NCBI RefSeq assembly: GCF_001905825.1
Contig: NZ_LIVV01000014.1
Span: forward strand, 124,001 to 188,000
DNA: 64,000 nucleotides
Origin: Streptomyces sp. CB02009
GTDB lineage: Bacteria > Actinomycetota > Actinomycetes > Streptomycetales > Streptomycetaceae
Direction: 5' to 3'
In this document: positions 32,998-41,498 of the stretch, piece after piece
How positions within the stretch are numbered: position 1 is the stretch's first letter
Layout of the letters: every line of letters begins with the position of its first letter
Notes under the pieces: generated by a model
Seen by the model: the letters and a program-made list of their open reading frames with translations, nothing else
Told to the model about the DNA's origin: nothing
Database searches by the model: none
Program-made: the position numbers and the translations under genes

Positions 32998-33708
32998 ATG
33001 GAGTTCTCCGTGCCTCGCCCGTACGTCCTGCTGTCCGCCGCTGTCTCCCTTGATGGCTACCTCGACACAAGGCCGGGCGAAGACCGGCTTCTTCTCTCCA
33101 ACGCCGCCGACTTCGACCGCGTCGACTCCGTACGCGCGAGCGTCGACGCGATCCTCGTCGGCTCTGGCACCCTCCGCGCCGACAATCCCCGCCTCCTGGT
33201 CAACTCTGAGGAACGTCGTGCGGCGCGGGTGACGGCCGGCCAGTCGGAGTACCCCCTGAAGGTGACCATCACCGGAACCGGCGAACTCGACCCCGACTGG
33301 AAGTTCTGGCACCACGGGGGCGAGAAGCTCGTCCTGGCCGTCGGCAACAAGGCTGCGGAGAAGGCCCGCTCCAACCTCGGCGACCTCGCCACCATCCAGG
33401 GCGTCCCCACCGAGGCCACCTGGCAGACCACGCTCGACATCCTCGGTGACGTGTACAACGTCCAGCGGCTCATGGTCGAGGGCGGCGGCACCATCCACAC
33501 CCAGCTCCTCGAAGAGGCGCTCGCCGACGAGCTCCAGCTAGTCATCGCACCGCTTCTCGTCGGCCAGCCCGACGCCGTCCGCATGATCGGCCCCGCCAAC
33601 TACCTCGGCGGCCCCACCGCGCGCCTCCGTCTCTTGGAGACCCGCCAGATCGGCGACGTAGTACTTCTGCGCTACGCCCCCAAGGACGTCTCCACGGAGC
33701 CCCGATGA
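32998..33708 (+). CDS. RibD C-terminal-type reductase
   Basis: A 236-residue protein of the RibD C-terminal/dihydrofolate-reductase-like family: RPYVLLSAAVSLDGYLDTRP at the start, DAILVGSGTLRADNPRLL as the nucleotide loop, and VEGGGTIHTQLL before the last strands. In riboflavin synthesis this domain reduces 5-amino-6-ribosylaminopyrimidinone phosphate. Stand-alone members also act on other pyrimidines. It starts 17 bp after the XRE-TPR gene and overlaps the deaminase gene by ATGA, giving a split RibD pair away from any rib genes. Confidence 0.85.
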   Translation: MEFSVPRPYVLLSAAVSLDGYLDTRPGEDRLLLSNAADFDRVDSVRASVDAILVGSGTLRADNPRLLVNSEERRAARVTAGQSEYPLKVTITGTGELDPDWKFWHHGGEKLVLAVGNKAAEKARSNLGDLATIQGVPTEATWQTTLDILGDVYNVQRLMVEGGGTIHTQLLEEALADELQLVIAPLLVGQPDAVRMIGPANYLGGPTARLRLLETRQIGDVVLLRYAPKDVSTEPR

Positions 33709-34217
33709 GCACCGCCTCCGCACCCGGCAGCGCAAACACCCCCGGTGCTGGCCGCGAACCCACCACTGCGGACCGAGCCTGGCTAGCGCTCGCCTGCGAG
33801 CTCGCCGCCCTCTGCCCGCCCTCGACGACTGCGTTCTCCGTGGGCGCGGTCATCGTTGCCGCTGACGGAGCCGAACTGGCCCGTGGCTACTCCCGCGAGG
33901 ACAATCCGCTCGACCACGCCGAGGAAGCCGCGCTCGCTAAGCTCCCGGCTGGAGATCCCCGGCTCGACAGCGCCACCATCTACAGCTCCCTCGAGCCCTG
34001 CGCCAAGCGGGCTTCCCGGCCGCTCACTTGCGCGCAGCTCATCCGAAACGCCGGGATCCGCCGCGTCGTCACCGCTTGGCGCGAGCCCGACACCTTCGTG
34101 CTCGGCGCTGACGGAACCGAGCTCCTCCAGGACGCCGGCGTCACGGTCGTCGAACTCCCCGAGCTCGCGGACGCTGCGCAGACGCCGAACCGCCATCTCA
34201 TCGACGGTGATCGGTAG
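33705..34217 (+). CDS. RibD N-terminal-type / dCMP-like deaminase
   Basis: A 170-residue zinc deaminase. The catalytic motif is HAEEAAL with the second half-site EPCAKRASRPLTC. The spacing between the two Cys is longer than the usual PCxxC, though longer gaps occur in RibD deaminases. It overlaps the reductase gene (ATGA at 33705), so both activities are made together, equivalent to a two-gene RibD. The C-terminal 20 residues are polar. The pair with an XRE-TPR regulator recurs in actinomycete genomes; the substrate there is not known to me. Confidence 0.82.
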   Translation: MSTASAPGSANTPGAGREPTTADRAWLALACELAALCPPSTTAFSVGAVIVAADGAELARGYSREDNPLDHAEEAALAKLPAGDPRLDSATIYSSLEPCAKRASRPLTCAQLIRNAGIRRVVTAWREPDTFVLGADGTELLQDAGVTVVELPELADAAQTPNRHLIDGDR

Positions 34218-34341
34218 TGCGGCGCGTATACGTGATCTGCGAGAAGAGCGTCGCTCGCAGCGCCCTTCTGGTGTCAGCATCCCCCGAATAGCATCGCTGC
34301 GTGTATCTTTCAGGGAACCATCGATCTTGAGAGGCTGCGCT

Positions 34342-34638
34342 ATGTCCGACCCGGACCGCTTGAAGCGGGTCGACGCCCTGCTGGACGACCTCCTGCCGCC
34401 GCCGCGCGTGCGCGCGAAGCTGCGTATCGCTGCGGGCCTCACGCAGCAGGAGGTCGCTGAGGCCGTGGGCGTGAAGCGCCTTGCCGTGGCCCGTTGGGAG
34501 CTGGGGGAGACTCACCCCCGCCGACCGCACCGAGCGGTCTACTTGCACCTACTCAACCGGCTCGCGGAGCGGTATCCCGAGGCTGCGGTTCCGGATGAGG
34601 ACATGCCGACGCCGACCTCCGAGGGGGGATCGGGATGA
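34342..34638 (+). CDS. Small XRE-family regulator
   Basis: A 98-residue protein with a complete XRE helix-turn-helix (RVRAKLRIAAGLTQQEVAEA, VGVKRLAVARWELGETHPRR) and a polar, acidic tail. It starts with ATG at 34342 behind gagaggctgcgc. It lies just upstream of the hairpin array and the large initiator-like gene, a position typical of copy-control or transfer regulators of plasmids. A separate promoter is likely because 124 bp separate it from the deaminase. Confidence 0.8.
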   Translation: MSDPDRLKRVDALLDDLLPPPRVRAKLRIAAGLTQQEVAEAVGVKRLAVARWELGETHPRRPHRAVYLHLLNRLAERYPEAAVPDEDMPTPTSEGGSG

Positions 34639-34669
34639 CCTAGTGGCCATCGGCCGCGCGCGCCAATAG

Positions 34670-35042
34670 GTGGATTGGCATCCACTCGGCCCCGCGCGGC
34701 CCGTCTCGCCGACCAGACACATTGTCTGGTCGGCGCCCAGAACCCGGTTCGAGCCGGTTCTGGGCTCCAGCTCATTGAGCTGGGTCTGTTTTCCGCAAAA
34801 CCCCGCTTCGGCAAGCGGGTCTAGCAACACCCCGCCTTGGCAGGCGGGCTGCTCACTGCTCCACCCGGTCCGCGAGGACCAGGCACCACCAGTGCTCCAC
34901 CCGGAACCGCAGTTGTCCCTTTGGCAAGGGCCTCTGCTGTTCCGGCGCACCACCCCCAGGTCCGACGGCTTTGGCAGGCCGTTGAGCTCGGGGCCACATC
35001 CGTACAGAGCGCTCGTCCGTGATCGGGTCCCTTGGCAGGGCC
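34670..35042. repeat. Stem-loop array with conserved TYGGCA loop; putative replication origin
   Basis: Six short hairpins, all in the same orientation, have different stems but the same six-base loop: gtgga-TTGGCA-tccac (34670-34685), ccgct-TCGGCA-agcgg (34803-34818), cccgcc-TTGGCA-ggcggg (34831-34848), ccct-TTGGCA-aggg (34917-34930), acggct-TTGGCA-ggccgt (34965-34982) and ccc-TTGGCA-ggg (35029-35040). Three larger hairpins, without the loop motif, lie among them at 34709-34733 (perfect 11-bp stem), 34735-34765 and 34767-34783. There is no gene in 34639-35466. The array precedes a large DNA-binding protein and a DciA-like gene, so an origin recognised as hairpins is the best guess; RNA control elements are an alternative. 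Confidence 0.65.
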
Positions 35043-35466
35043 GGTCGCGGTCGGGGGCGATCCATATGGAAGTTGGTGTCCCCGCCATAGTGCATCACCT
35101 CGCCTCCCCTTGTCAGCTCGGCCGTGCCCGATTCACGCCGGTTCGGGCCGTCGACACTTCCCGTGTGACGGGATTGACTGCCCCTGTTTGCCCTTTTCGC
35201 GCTATTGGTCACGAAAACTCTTGGGGGCGGAGTGTCACACACCCCATGGTCCGGCGTACCTATATCCAGAGGGGGGCCCGTGTCCTTCTGACGGCGCCGG
35301 CCACCGCAGTGCTCTGGAGCTCCGCCCCATGCGGCAGGACGCGATCCGAAGCTTCTGCCCGCCGGGCGGGAGGGAACTGGGCTCCCGCCGCTTCGCCGAC
35401 TCTGTCCACGGGCTGCTTGCACGAGGCTGCCGAGATGATCTCCATCTCGTACCTTCGGGCGAGCCG

Positions 35467-38061
35467 GTGAGCGCCGTGGCGGCTCCGGCCGCCGCGCTTC
35501 CGCGCCCTCGTGCGGAGTTCGCCGGCGGGGCTTCGCGCGGTCGGCTGCGGTCGGTCCCGGCGCAGGCCGGTCCGGTCGTGCGGTTGGAGCTGGGCAACCC
35601 GCTCCAGCTGTCGAAAACGATGCGCGCCCGGCTACTGGCCGCAGTGCGCGCGCTGGTGACGTCTCCGGCGCTGGCCGGGGCGTCGGACGGCGCGCGGCTG
35701 GCCTCGGTCGTGCTGACGGCGAAGGCGAAGGTCCGCAACGACTACCAGGCGAAGATCTGGGCGGCGGAGCTCGGCCGGTGGCTGGGGGTCTCCCAGTCGA
35801 CGGTCGCGCACACGGTGCTGCCCGAGCTGCGCGCTGCCGGATTCCTGGGCTCGAACGTCGCGACGAACGCCTTCGGGCACGCGACGGGCCTGGAGTGCTG
35901 GGTGATCCCGATGTACCGGGCTCAGCAGGCTGGCGACCGGCGGCATGCTCTGGCTCTGTCCCGTTCGGAGCTGGCGGTGCTGCTGAGCCTGTGCGAGGTG
36001 CTGTTCGGTCCGGGGTGGGCGCCGAAGGACAAGGAGCCGATCCCGGCCGGGCTGCTCGCTGGGCGTGCGGGCCGAGGTGCTGCGACGGACCGGCTCGGGC
36101 TGCTGCTGATGGTGCTGACGACGGGTTCGGCGGGCTGGCTGCAGCTGTGCCCCGGGTCGGTGGACACCGGCCGGGGTCGTCCGGCGGCGACGGTCGCGCG
36201 GTTGCTGGGCTGCTCGGCTGCGGCCGGGGCGAAGGTCCTCAAGCGGCTCCAGGAGCACGGCGTCGCGGAGGTGGTACGCAAGGAGACCGGCTCGGGCCTG
36301 AACGCGCAGTCGCGGGTACGCCTGGTGCCGGTGGCCAAGGCCCACGGGGTGGCTGTGCGGGAGGCCCGCCGGGTCGCGAGGTCAGCCTTTTCAGACCTCG
36401 CCGGTACTGCATCCGGAGATCTTGAGACCGACGAGACGGGTGAGACCCTTGTCGCTACTGGGATCGAGGACACCGGGCGGGGTGAGACGGCCGGTTTGGC
36501 AGACCTCACCGCTACCACACAGCACCACGCTGTCCACGCTTCTGGGGTTTCTGCTGGTGATTCGCTCTCGCTCTCTGGTGGCTTTTCCGGCGAAGGCCGT
36601 GAAGGTGGAGGCTGTCGGCCGGGACGCGCGTGCCTGCGCGAGGACCAGGCCGTCGACGGCGAGACCGCCGTGGCAGAGTCCGGGAGCTCGGTGGCCGGGG
36701 TCGGCCCGCTTCGCGGTGAAAAGCCCACCAAGTCACCGGTCGACGAGCAGGAACAGGCAGGCGGCATTGCCGCTGGTGCTGATGCCCGGCTAACGGTCGT
36801 CGGCGGTCGAAAGACGCAGCAGCAGGGGCGGTCGGAACTTCCTGCCGATCTTGACCTGCGGGTGGCTCTGACGCCGGTGTCCTGGCTGTGGACGAAGTTG
36901 AACCGCTGGCAGCAGGACCACGTCGTGAAGGCCGCGGAGACGGAGCTCGCCCAGCTGCGGCAGGTGCTGGAGTGGGCGGGGCAGGCCCCGTCGGCGCTGG
37001 CCGTGCGGCTGACGTCCCGCCTCCAGGAGACCGGCGGCGAGGCCCAGATCGCCCGCCCGTTCGGCTGGATCACCCACCGCGGTCTGGTGCGCCGGCCGGC
37101 GTGCTCGGACGTGCGGTGCGACGACGGCGTCCGGCTCGACACCGGCGCCGACTGCGACAACTGCGCCAACGTGCTGCACTCACGCAGGGCGTGGCGGGTG
37201 CGGATCGCGGCTGAGGTCGACCAAGAGCTGCCCGGCCTGGAGACGAACTCGCAGTACCAGGAGATCGAGGCTCGGATGCGCCATCACGCCGAGGCCGAGG
37301 GCGCGAACTTCGTGGCCCGTCAGGCCGAGGCCCGGGCGCGAGCGGAGCGGCGTGCGACGGCCCGTGCCGAGGCCGAAGCGCAGGCCCTGGTCGAGCGGGC
37401 GCGGGCGGCGGCCGAGGCGGCGGTCCGGCAGGCCGTGGCGTGCGAGGACTGCGGCCGGGAGCGTTCGGCCGGGCTGTGCGAGGCGTGCGACCACCGGCGG
37501 CAGGCCGAGGTCCTGATCGGTGAAGCCGGTCTCCTCGCGGCCACTTGGTCGGCCGACCTGACCAACCCGGTCGCCGTCGCGGCCGTCGCCGCCAAGGTTC
37601 GTACGGCCATCGAGGACGCCATCGCCGCCGAGTGGGCGGAGTTCCAGCAGATCACCAACCCGGCCACCCTGGCGGTAGCCGGCCGGGGCGCCCTCGAGGA
37701 TGCCGCCGCGCACACCGCCACGCTGACCGCCGAGAGTGCGGCCGCGGAGTACCGGCACGAGGCCCTCGTGATGCTCGGCCGCAGCGAGGATGCCCAGGCC
37801 GAGGCCCGCAAGGCGTACGCGACCGAGCTCGCCAAGCCCTGGTTCCAGGCCCTGCCCGACAGCGACGACGCCCAGCGCGCCGCGACCGAGGCCGCCGCGC
37901 GGGCGCAGACCCGCACCGCCGAGCACCTGCTCGCCGTGCGGCTGGAGCAGCTGCGCACCCAGGCCCGTCCCGAACAGGTCCGGCCCGCTCCGTGGTCGCG
38001 GCGTCTGCCCGAGCTCGCCGACCGCCCGCTGGACGGCGAGTCCCTGGAGGTGATCGCGTGA
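35467..38061 (+). CDS. Large winged-helix/zinc protein, putative plasmid replication initiator
   Basis: An 864-residue protein. Two winged-helix segments lie near the N-terminus (AAELGRWLGVSQSTVAHTVL at about 100 and GRPAATVARLLGCSAAAGAK at about 240). A low-complexity linker follows (about 320-460), then a conserved helical region. The C-terminal part has two zinc sites, CSDVRCDDG with CDNC, and CEDCGRERSAGLCEAC, and a long Ala/Glu coiled coil between them. Such proteins sit on Streptomyces plasmids and integrated elements next to replication genes. The start is uncertain; GTG 35467 has only a weak site. It overlaps the DUF721 gene (GTGA). Initiator function is inferred. Confidence 0.6.
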   Translation: MSAVAAPAAALPRPRAEFAGGASRGRLRSVPAQAGPVVRLELGNPLQLSKTMRARLLAAVRALVTSPALAGASDGARLASVVLTAKAKVRNDYQAKIWAAELGRWLGVSQSTVAHTVLPELRAAGFLGSNVATNAFGHATGLECWVIPMYRAQQAGDRRHALALSRSELAVLLSLCEVLFGPGWAPKDKEPIPAGLLAGRAGRGAATDRLGLLLMVLTTGSAGWLQLCPGSVDTGRGRPAATVARLLGCSAAAGAKVLKRLQEHGVAEVVRKETGSGLNAQSRVRLVPVAKAHGVAVREARRVARSAFSDLAGTASGDLETDETGETLVATGIEDTGRGETAGLADLTATTQHHAVHASGVSAGDSLSLSGGFSGEGREGGGCRPGRACLREDQAVDGETAVAESGSSVAGVGPLRGEKPTKSPVDEQEQAGGIAAGADARLTVVGGRKTQQQGRSELPADLDLRVALTPVSWLWTKLNRWQQDHVVKAAETELAQLRQVLEWAGQAPSALAVRLTSRLQETGGEAQIARPFGWITHRGLVRRPACSDVRCDDGVRLDTGADCDNCANVLHSRRAWRVRIAAEVDQELPGLETNSQYQEIEARMRHHAEAEGANFVARQAEARARAERRATARAEAEAQALVERARAAAEAAVRQAVACEDCGRERSAGLCEACDHRRQAEVLIGEAGLLAATWSADLTNPVAVAAVAAKVRTAIEDAIAAEWAEFQQITNPATLAVAGRGALEDAAAHTATLTAESAAAEYRHEALVMLGRSEDAQAEARKAYATELAKPWFQALPDSDDAQRAATEAAARAQTRTAEHLLAVRLEQLRTQARPEQVRPAPWSRRLPELADRPLDGESLEVIA

Positions 38062-38702
38062 GCACCGTCCCGGAGCTGTCCGGCGTCGACCTAGCCCGCC
38101 AGGCCCTGCTCACGGCCCGGGAGGCGGCGAAGAACAACGGCGCCGCCCGGCAGAAGCCGAAGCGGCGCACCGGCACTGCCGTACGCCCGGATGGCCGCGA
38201 GCCGCTCGGGCTGGGCGTGGCGATCAGCATGATGATGACCGAACGCGGCCTGGTCGCCCCAGCCGCCGGCGGCAGCGTCCTGGCCCAGTGGGAGACCATC
38301 CTCGCCGCGGCCGCGCCCGAACTCGCCGGGCATGTGAAGGCCACGGGGCTCGACGAGGAGTCTGGGCGCCTGGACGTCGTTCCCGACGCCCCCGCGTACG
38401 GCACAAGGGTCCGCTGGATCACACCGAGGCTTATCGCGGCCATCAACAGCGCGGTACCTGAGGCGAACGTCCGGGCCGTGCACGTCCTGGCACCCGCAGC
38501 CCTTGCCACCACCACGGTGTTGTCCTCGGCGGCCGCCGAGGCCCCGCCCCCGCAGCGGGTCGTTCCGGCTGGGCCGGTGAAGACACGGGAGAGCGCGTCG
38601 GCCGGCTATCGCCGTGCTCTCGCCGCTCACCGCGCGGTCGCCCCGCCCGGAAGCCCCGGCCCTGACCGCCGCCGTCGTACGGCAGGAGCAGATCCGCCGT
38701 GA
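38058..38702 (+). CDS. DUF721 (DciA-like) protein
   Basis: A 214-codon ORF. Residues 50-150 carry the DUF721 core (LGLGVAISMMMTERGLVAPA, SVLAQWETILAAAAPELAGH and PEANVRAVHVLAP). DciA, the chromosomal DUF721 protein, loads or supports the replicative helicase in most bacteria. A second copy coupled by GTGA overlap to an initiator-like gene points to a self-contained replication module. The last 30 codons (AHRAVAPPGSPGPDRRRR) change character, and a better continuation lies in another frame (38614-38895), so the gene may be frameshifted near 38640. Confidence 0.7.
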   Translation: MSTVPELSGVDLARQALLTAREAAKNNGAARQKPKRRTGTAVRPDGREPLGLGVAISMMMTERGLVAPAAGGSVLAQWETILAAAAPELAGHVKATGLDEESGRLDVVPDAPAYGTRVRWITPRLIAAINSAVPEANVRAVHVLAPAALATTTVLSSAAAEAPPPQRVVPAGPVKTRESASAGYRRALAAHRAVAPPGSPGPDRRRRTAGADPP

Positions 38703-38895
38703 GCTCGCCGCCACCGCTTTCCCTGACATTGAGCAGGACCAGGAGAGCAAGGTGCCGATGTCGCTCGAAGACGTCCGTGCCCAGCAGCGTCAAACCGCCG
38801 AAGCCGTGCGTGCGGCCGCGATCTGCCGCGCCCGTGCCGAGCGTGCCGGGCAGGCCGGTGCAACCAGCTCTCCTGCGCTGCGCCAGGCTGGGTGA
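38614..38895 (+). CDS. Probable displaced C-terminus of the DUF721 protein
   Basis: A 93-codon ORF overlapping the end of the DUF721 ORF in another frame. It reads VVRQEQIRRELAATAFPDIE and ends MSLEDVRAQQRQTAEAVRAA followed by RARAERAG, the kind of charged helical tail expected after the DUF721 core. The composition is clearly coding. Either the DUF721 gene has suffered one frameshift or the tail is made as a separate overlapping small protein from GTG 38614. Confidence 0.5.
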   Translation: MLSPLTARSPRPEAPALTAAVVRQEQIRRELAATAFPDIEQDQESKVPMSLEDVRAQQRQTAEAVRAAAICRARAERAGQAGATSSPALRQAG

Positions 38896-38918
38896 GCTCG
38901 TGCTCCGGCGGGCCGGTT

Positions 38919-40820
38919 TCAGCGGAAGCGCCAGTCGCTGAAGACCTGTTCGGCGTCGGCTTCGACAACGTCCCGCAGGTCTTCGTCATCGCTCGGGGCG
39001 TCGAGGCCGAGCGTGGTGAGGACGTGCCGGTAGTACTGGTAGGCGAAGTGCGGGTCGCCCGCTGCCAGCAGGGACGACAGGAGCGGCTCGTCGTCGGCCG
39101 TTGGGCGGTCGACCTGGACGAGCACCTGGACGCGTTCGTTGCTGGTGAGAAATGGGAGTGCGGAGCCGAGCTGCTGCTCCAGCCGGTTCCAGCTGGTCGT
39201 GGTCCGTTCCCGCGCCGCCTTCTTCAAGGCTCCGCGGACAGCCGCCACGGTGGGAACGAGACGGTCCGGCAGCTTGGCGGGCTCCGTGATCGCGTCCAGT
39301 TGTGGCTGCGCGGCCGGAGAGGTCTTCTGGGCCGTGCCCGGCTCTTCTACGGGGGCAGCGACCCTCTCCACCCACCCGTTCACCTTGTGCTGCTCAGCCT
39401 CGGACAGGTGGTCCCCAGCCTCCTTCGCCGCAAGAACCAGCTCCTCGACGAGTTGCTTCTGCTGCTGGGCGGACAGCTCTTCACGGCGTAAGCGGCCGGT
39501 GATGCTCTGGACCAGTCCTCGCGCCCTGTTGCGTGCTTTGCGCTCCTGGGCTTGCGTCACGGGCTGCGCTTGCGGTTCCTGAGCCTGGTCCGCGCGGCGC
39601 CTCCTGCGCTCTTCGGCCTCTGCCTCTCGGCGTTCTCCCCATTCCAGAGCCCGTCGTTCTTCCCGTTCGCGGGCCGCTGCCGCACGACGTTCGTCCGCTG
39701 CCTGCCGTTTCTGGGCAGCCTGCTGACGTGCTTCTCGAAGGAGTGTGTCGGCCGCCTGGAGGATGCCCGCTTCCTGCGGCGTGGTCGCCGTGTCGCTCTG
39801 GATAAATCCTCTGACCTGCGGGGTCAGCGTAGTGACCTTGAATATGTGACCGTGCCGGGTCGCTTCGCTGAGTTGGGCGAAGAGCCGGCGGCGGACACGG
39901 TCCTGCTGGTCGAGCAGCCCGTTCGCATGGTCGATCGCGCGTTGCAGGTGCTCGAGCGCCTGCCCTTCACAGCGAGGCACCTGGAGCTGGGCGGTGTCCC
40001 TTAACTCGCGGACGGTGGTGGTCTCCTTCTTCTGTACAGCGGTGTTGATGAGCCGGGTCAGTGTGCCGATCTGCACCGGCGCTTCCGGCTTCTCGCTGCG
40101 CGGCCGTGGTACCGGGGCTCGTTCCGCGGCGGCGCGCGCGGCCTCGATGCGGGTGACGACGGGGGTGATGAGCCGGCCGTGCCTATCGACGGTGCAGTCC
40201 GTCAGCTCGAAATCCCAGTCGGTGCCCACATGCGGGAGCTCAGTGCCGAGCATCATGACCCGCTGATTGCCCTCGCTGACGAACTTGACGCGATTGACGT
40301 AGCCCCGGCGTACCAGAGTGTGGTGGTTGACCTGTACGCCGGGGCCGAGGACGATATCGCCGGCCTGCGCTGCGTCCCAGTCGGGAGGCGTCGCGGGGTC
40401 CATGTGCAGCAGCAGCGTGTGTCCGTCCAGCTCGATCTCCACGAGGGATCCGACCGGGGCGTCGTCGCGGTCGATGTAGCGGTAGCGCGGGGTGTGGCCC
40501 TGGCGGCGCAGCCACGTCTGGGTGGCTGCCCGTACGTATAGGTGGTCCGCGCTCGCGATACCTCGGGAACGTCGGCCGCATTCGGGCAGCAGCCCGTCGG
40601 GGTCCGGGAAGTGGGCGAAGTGGCTGACGCGGACGTTGCCCCGTCTCGTCAGAAGCTGGCCGCCACACCCGCCTAGCAGGATCCCGCACCAGAACGTCGT
40701 CCCGGCGAACTCCTCGCGGAACTCATCGAGCTCGTCGGCATCTGTCGGGCAGACCACCGGATCGTCGGACTCGGGATCCGCCAGAACGGCTGTCTGAATC
40801 TGCCGGTTGTCAACGCCCAT
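38919..40820 (-). CDS. CoiA-like competence/nuclease-family protein
   Basis: A 633-residue protein. The N-terminal 170 residues match the CoiA-like group: a treble-clef type segment (TFWCGILLGGCGGQLLTRRG, then VRVSHFAHFPD), a conserved Cys-Gly-Arg (LPECGRRSRG) and SADHLYVRAATQTWLRRQGH. CoiA proteins help recombination of incoming DNA and contain a restriction-nuclease-like fold. The remaining 400 residues are a long charged coiled coil (DERRAAAAREREERRALEWG) and a helical end. ATG at 40820 has AAGGG upstream. It converges on the DUF721 gene. Nuclease activity is not proven by visible residues. Confidence 0.65.
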   Translation of the reverse strand: MGVDNRQIQTAVLADPESDDPVVCPTDADELDEFREEFAGTTFWCGILLGGCGGQLLTRRGNVRVSHFAHFPDPDGLLPECGRRSRGIASADHLYVRAATQTWLRRQGHTPRYRYIDRDDAPVGSLVEIELDGHTLLLHMDPATPPDWDAAQAGDIVLGPGVQVNHHTLVRRGYVNRVKFVSEGNQRVMMLGTELPHVGTDWDFELTDCTVDRHGRLITPVVTRIEAARAAAERAPVPRPRSEKPEAPVQIGTLTRLINTAVQKKETTTVRELRDTAQLQVPRCEGQALEHLQRAIDHANGLLDQQDRVRRRLFAQLSEATRHGHIFKVTTLTPQVRGFIQSDTATTPQEAGILQAADTLLREARQQAAQKRQAADERRAAAAREREERRALEWGERREAEAEERRRRRADQAQEPQAQPVTQAQERKARNRARGLVQSITGRLRREELSAQQQKQLVEELVLAAKEAGDHLSEAEQHKVNGWVERVAAPVEEPGTAQKTSPAAQPQLDAITEPAKLPDRLVPTVAAVRGALKKAARERTTTSWNRLEQQLGSALPFLTSNERVQVLVQVDRPTADDEPLLSSLLAAGDPHFAYQYYRHVLTTLGLDAPSDDEDLRDVVEADAEQVFSDWRFR

Positions 40821-40971
40821 CGCCAGCCCTTCGCCAGCACAGTCCACCTGTCCCGCCTGCGGGAAGTGTTCTGCGGGCGAGGGGGGAGGGGGAGGAAGAT
40901 GACCTTCAGTCGTTCAGCCTAACGAGCGTCACGGAGAGTTGCGTCAAAATGCGAGAAACGTAGCCATCCCC

Positions 40972-41421
40972 TCAGCCGGCGGCGTGCTCGTCGAGGAGTT
41001 CCTGGAACAGGGCCCCGTCCGCTTCGGTGAGCCCGAAGTCGCCCCAGGTCCGGCCAGCGTCCGCGAGCATCTTGGCTGCGGTCGACCTGCCAGGGAAGCG
41101 GGCCTCGAGCCGCTCCAGTTCCGGGTACGCCGTCTGGATCCTGGCCAGGGCGTCGATCTCGTCCCGGCTCCGTTTTGCCGTGGCGACCACCTTCGCATGC
41201 TCGGCCCTCGCGGCCGCCAGGATGCGCGACGTGTCCTGCTGGTTGCCCTCGAGCACGGCGCAGACGATCTCGAGGGCGTCGCGCATATCGAGGTCCGGCC
41301 GCTCGGTGTGAACCTGGCGGACCTGGTCCTCGACGAGCCTGACCGCAGACAGCGGCAGCAGGGTCTCCAGGTCAATCATGAACACGGCAAGGCGAGTCTG
41401 AAAGTCGGAAGAGTTACTCAT
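40972..41421 (-). CDS. Hypothetical helical protein
   Basis: A 149-residue acidic, mostly helical protein (VFMIDLETLLPLSAVRLVED, SRILAAARAEHAKVVATAKR) with no membrane segment and no recognised motif. ATG at 41421 is chosen, though no strong ribosome site is seen; a GTG at 41484 would add 21 residues and overlap the repeat at 41453. It reads in the same direction as the small membrane gene at 41499. Confidence 0.5.
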   Translation of the reverse strand: MSNSSDFQTRLAVFMIDLETLLPLSAVRLVEDQVRQVHTERPDLDMRDALEIVCAVLEGNQQDTSRILAAARAEHAKVVATAKRSRDEIDALARIQTAYPELERLEARFPGRSTAAKMLADAGRTWGDFGLTEADGALFQELLDEHAAG

Positions 41422-41452
41422 GGACTGGCAACGAGCCAGGGGAGGGCTGGTG

Positions 41453-41487
41453 TTGGCCTCGGGTCTGACGGTCGAGACCACCACTGG
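41453..41487 (-). terminator. Copy 1 of a hairpin repeat (GGTCTGACGGTC core)
   Basis: gttggcctcgggtctgacgg followed by tcgagaccaccac forms an imperfect hairpin just downstream of the minus-strand stop at 41499. Closely similar DNA recurs at about 41996-42017 (half copy) and 44339-44372. Confidence 0.55.
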
Positions 41488-41498
41488 CTAGGGCCGTC

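Noticed and set aside
34670..35042. Stem-loop array considered as a CRISPR array
   Set aside because: Only the six-base loop is shared; stems and spacing vary and there are no equal-length spacers or cas genes.
34670..35042. Stem-loop array considered as a linear-replicon telomere
   Set aside because: Streptomyces telomere palindromes are larger and lie at a DNA end with a different loop pattern; here coding DNA continues on both sides.
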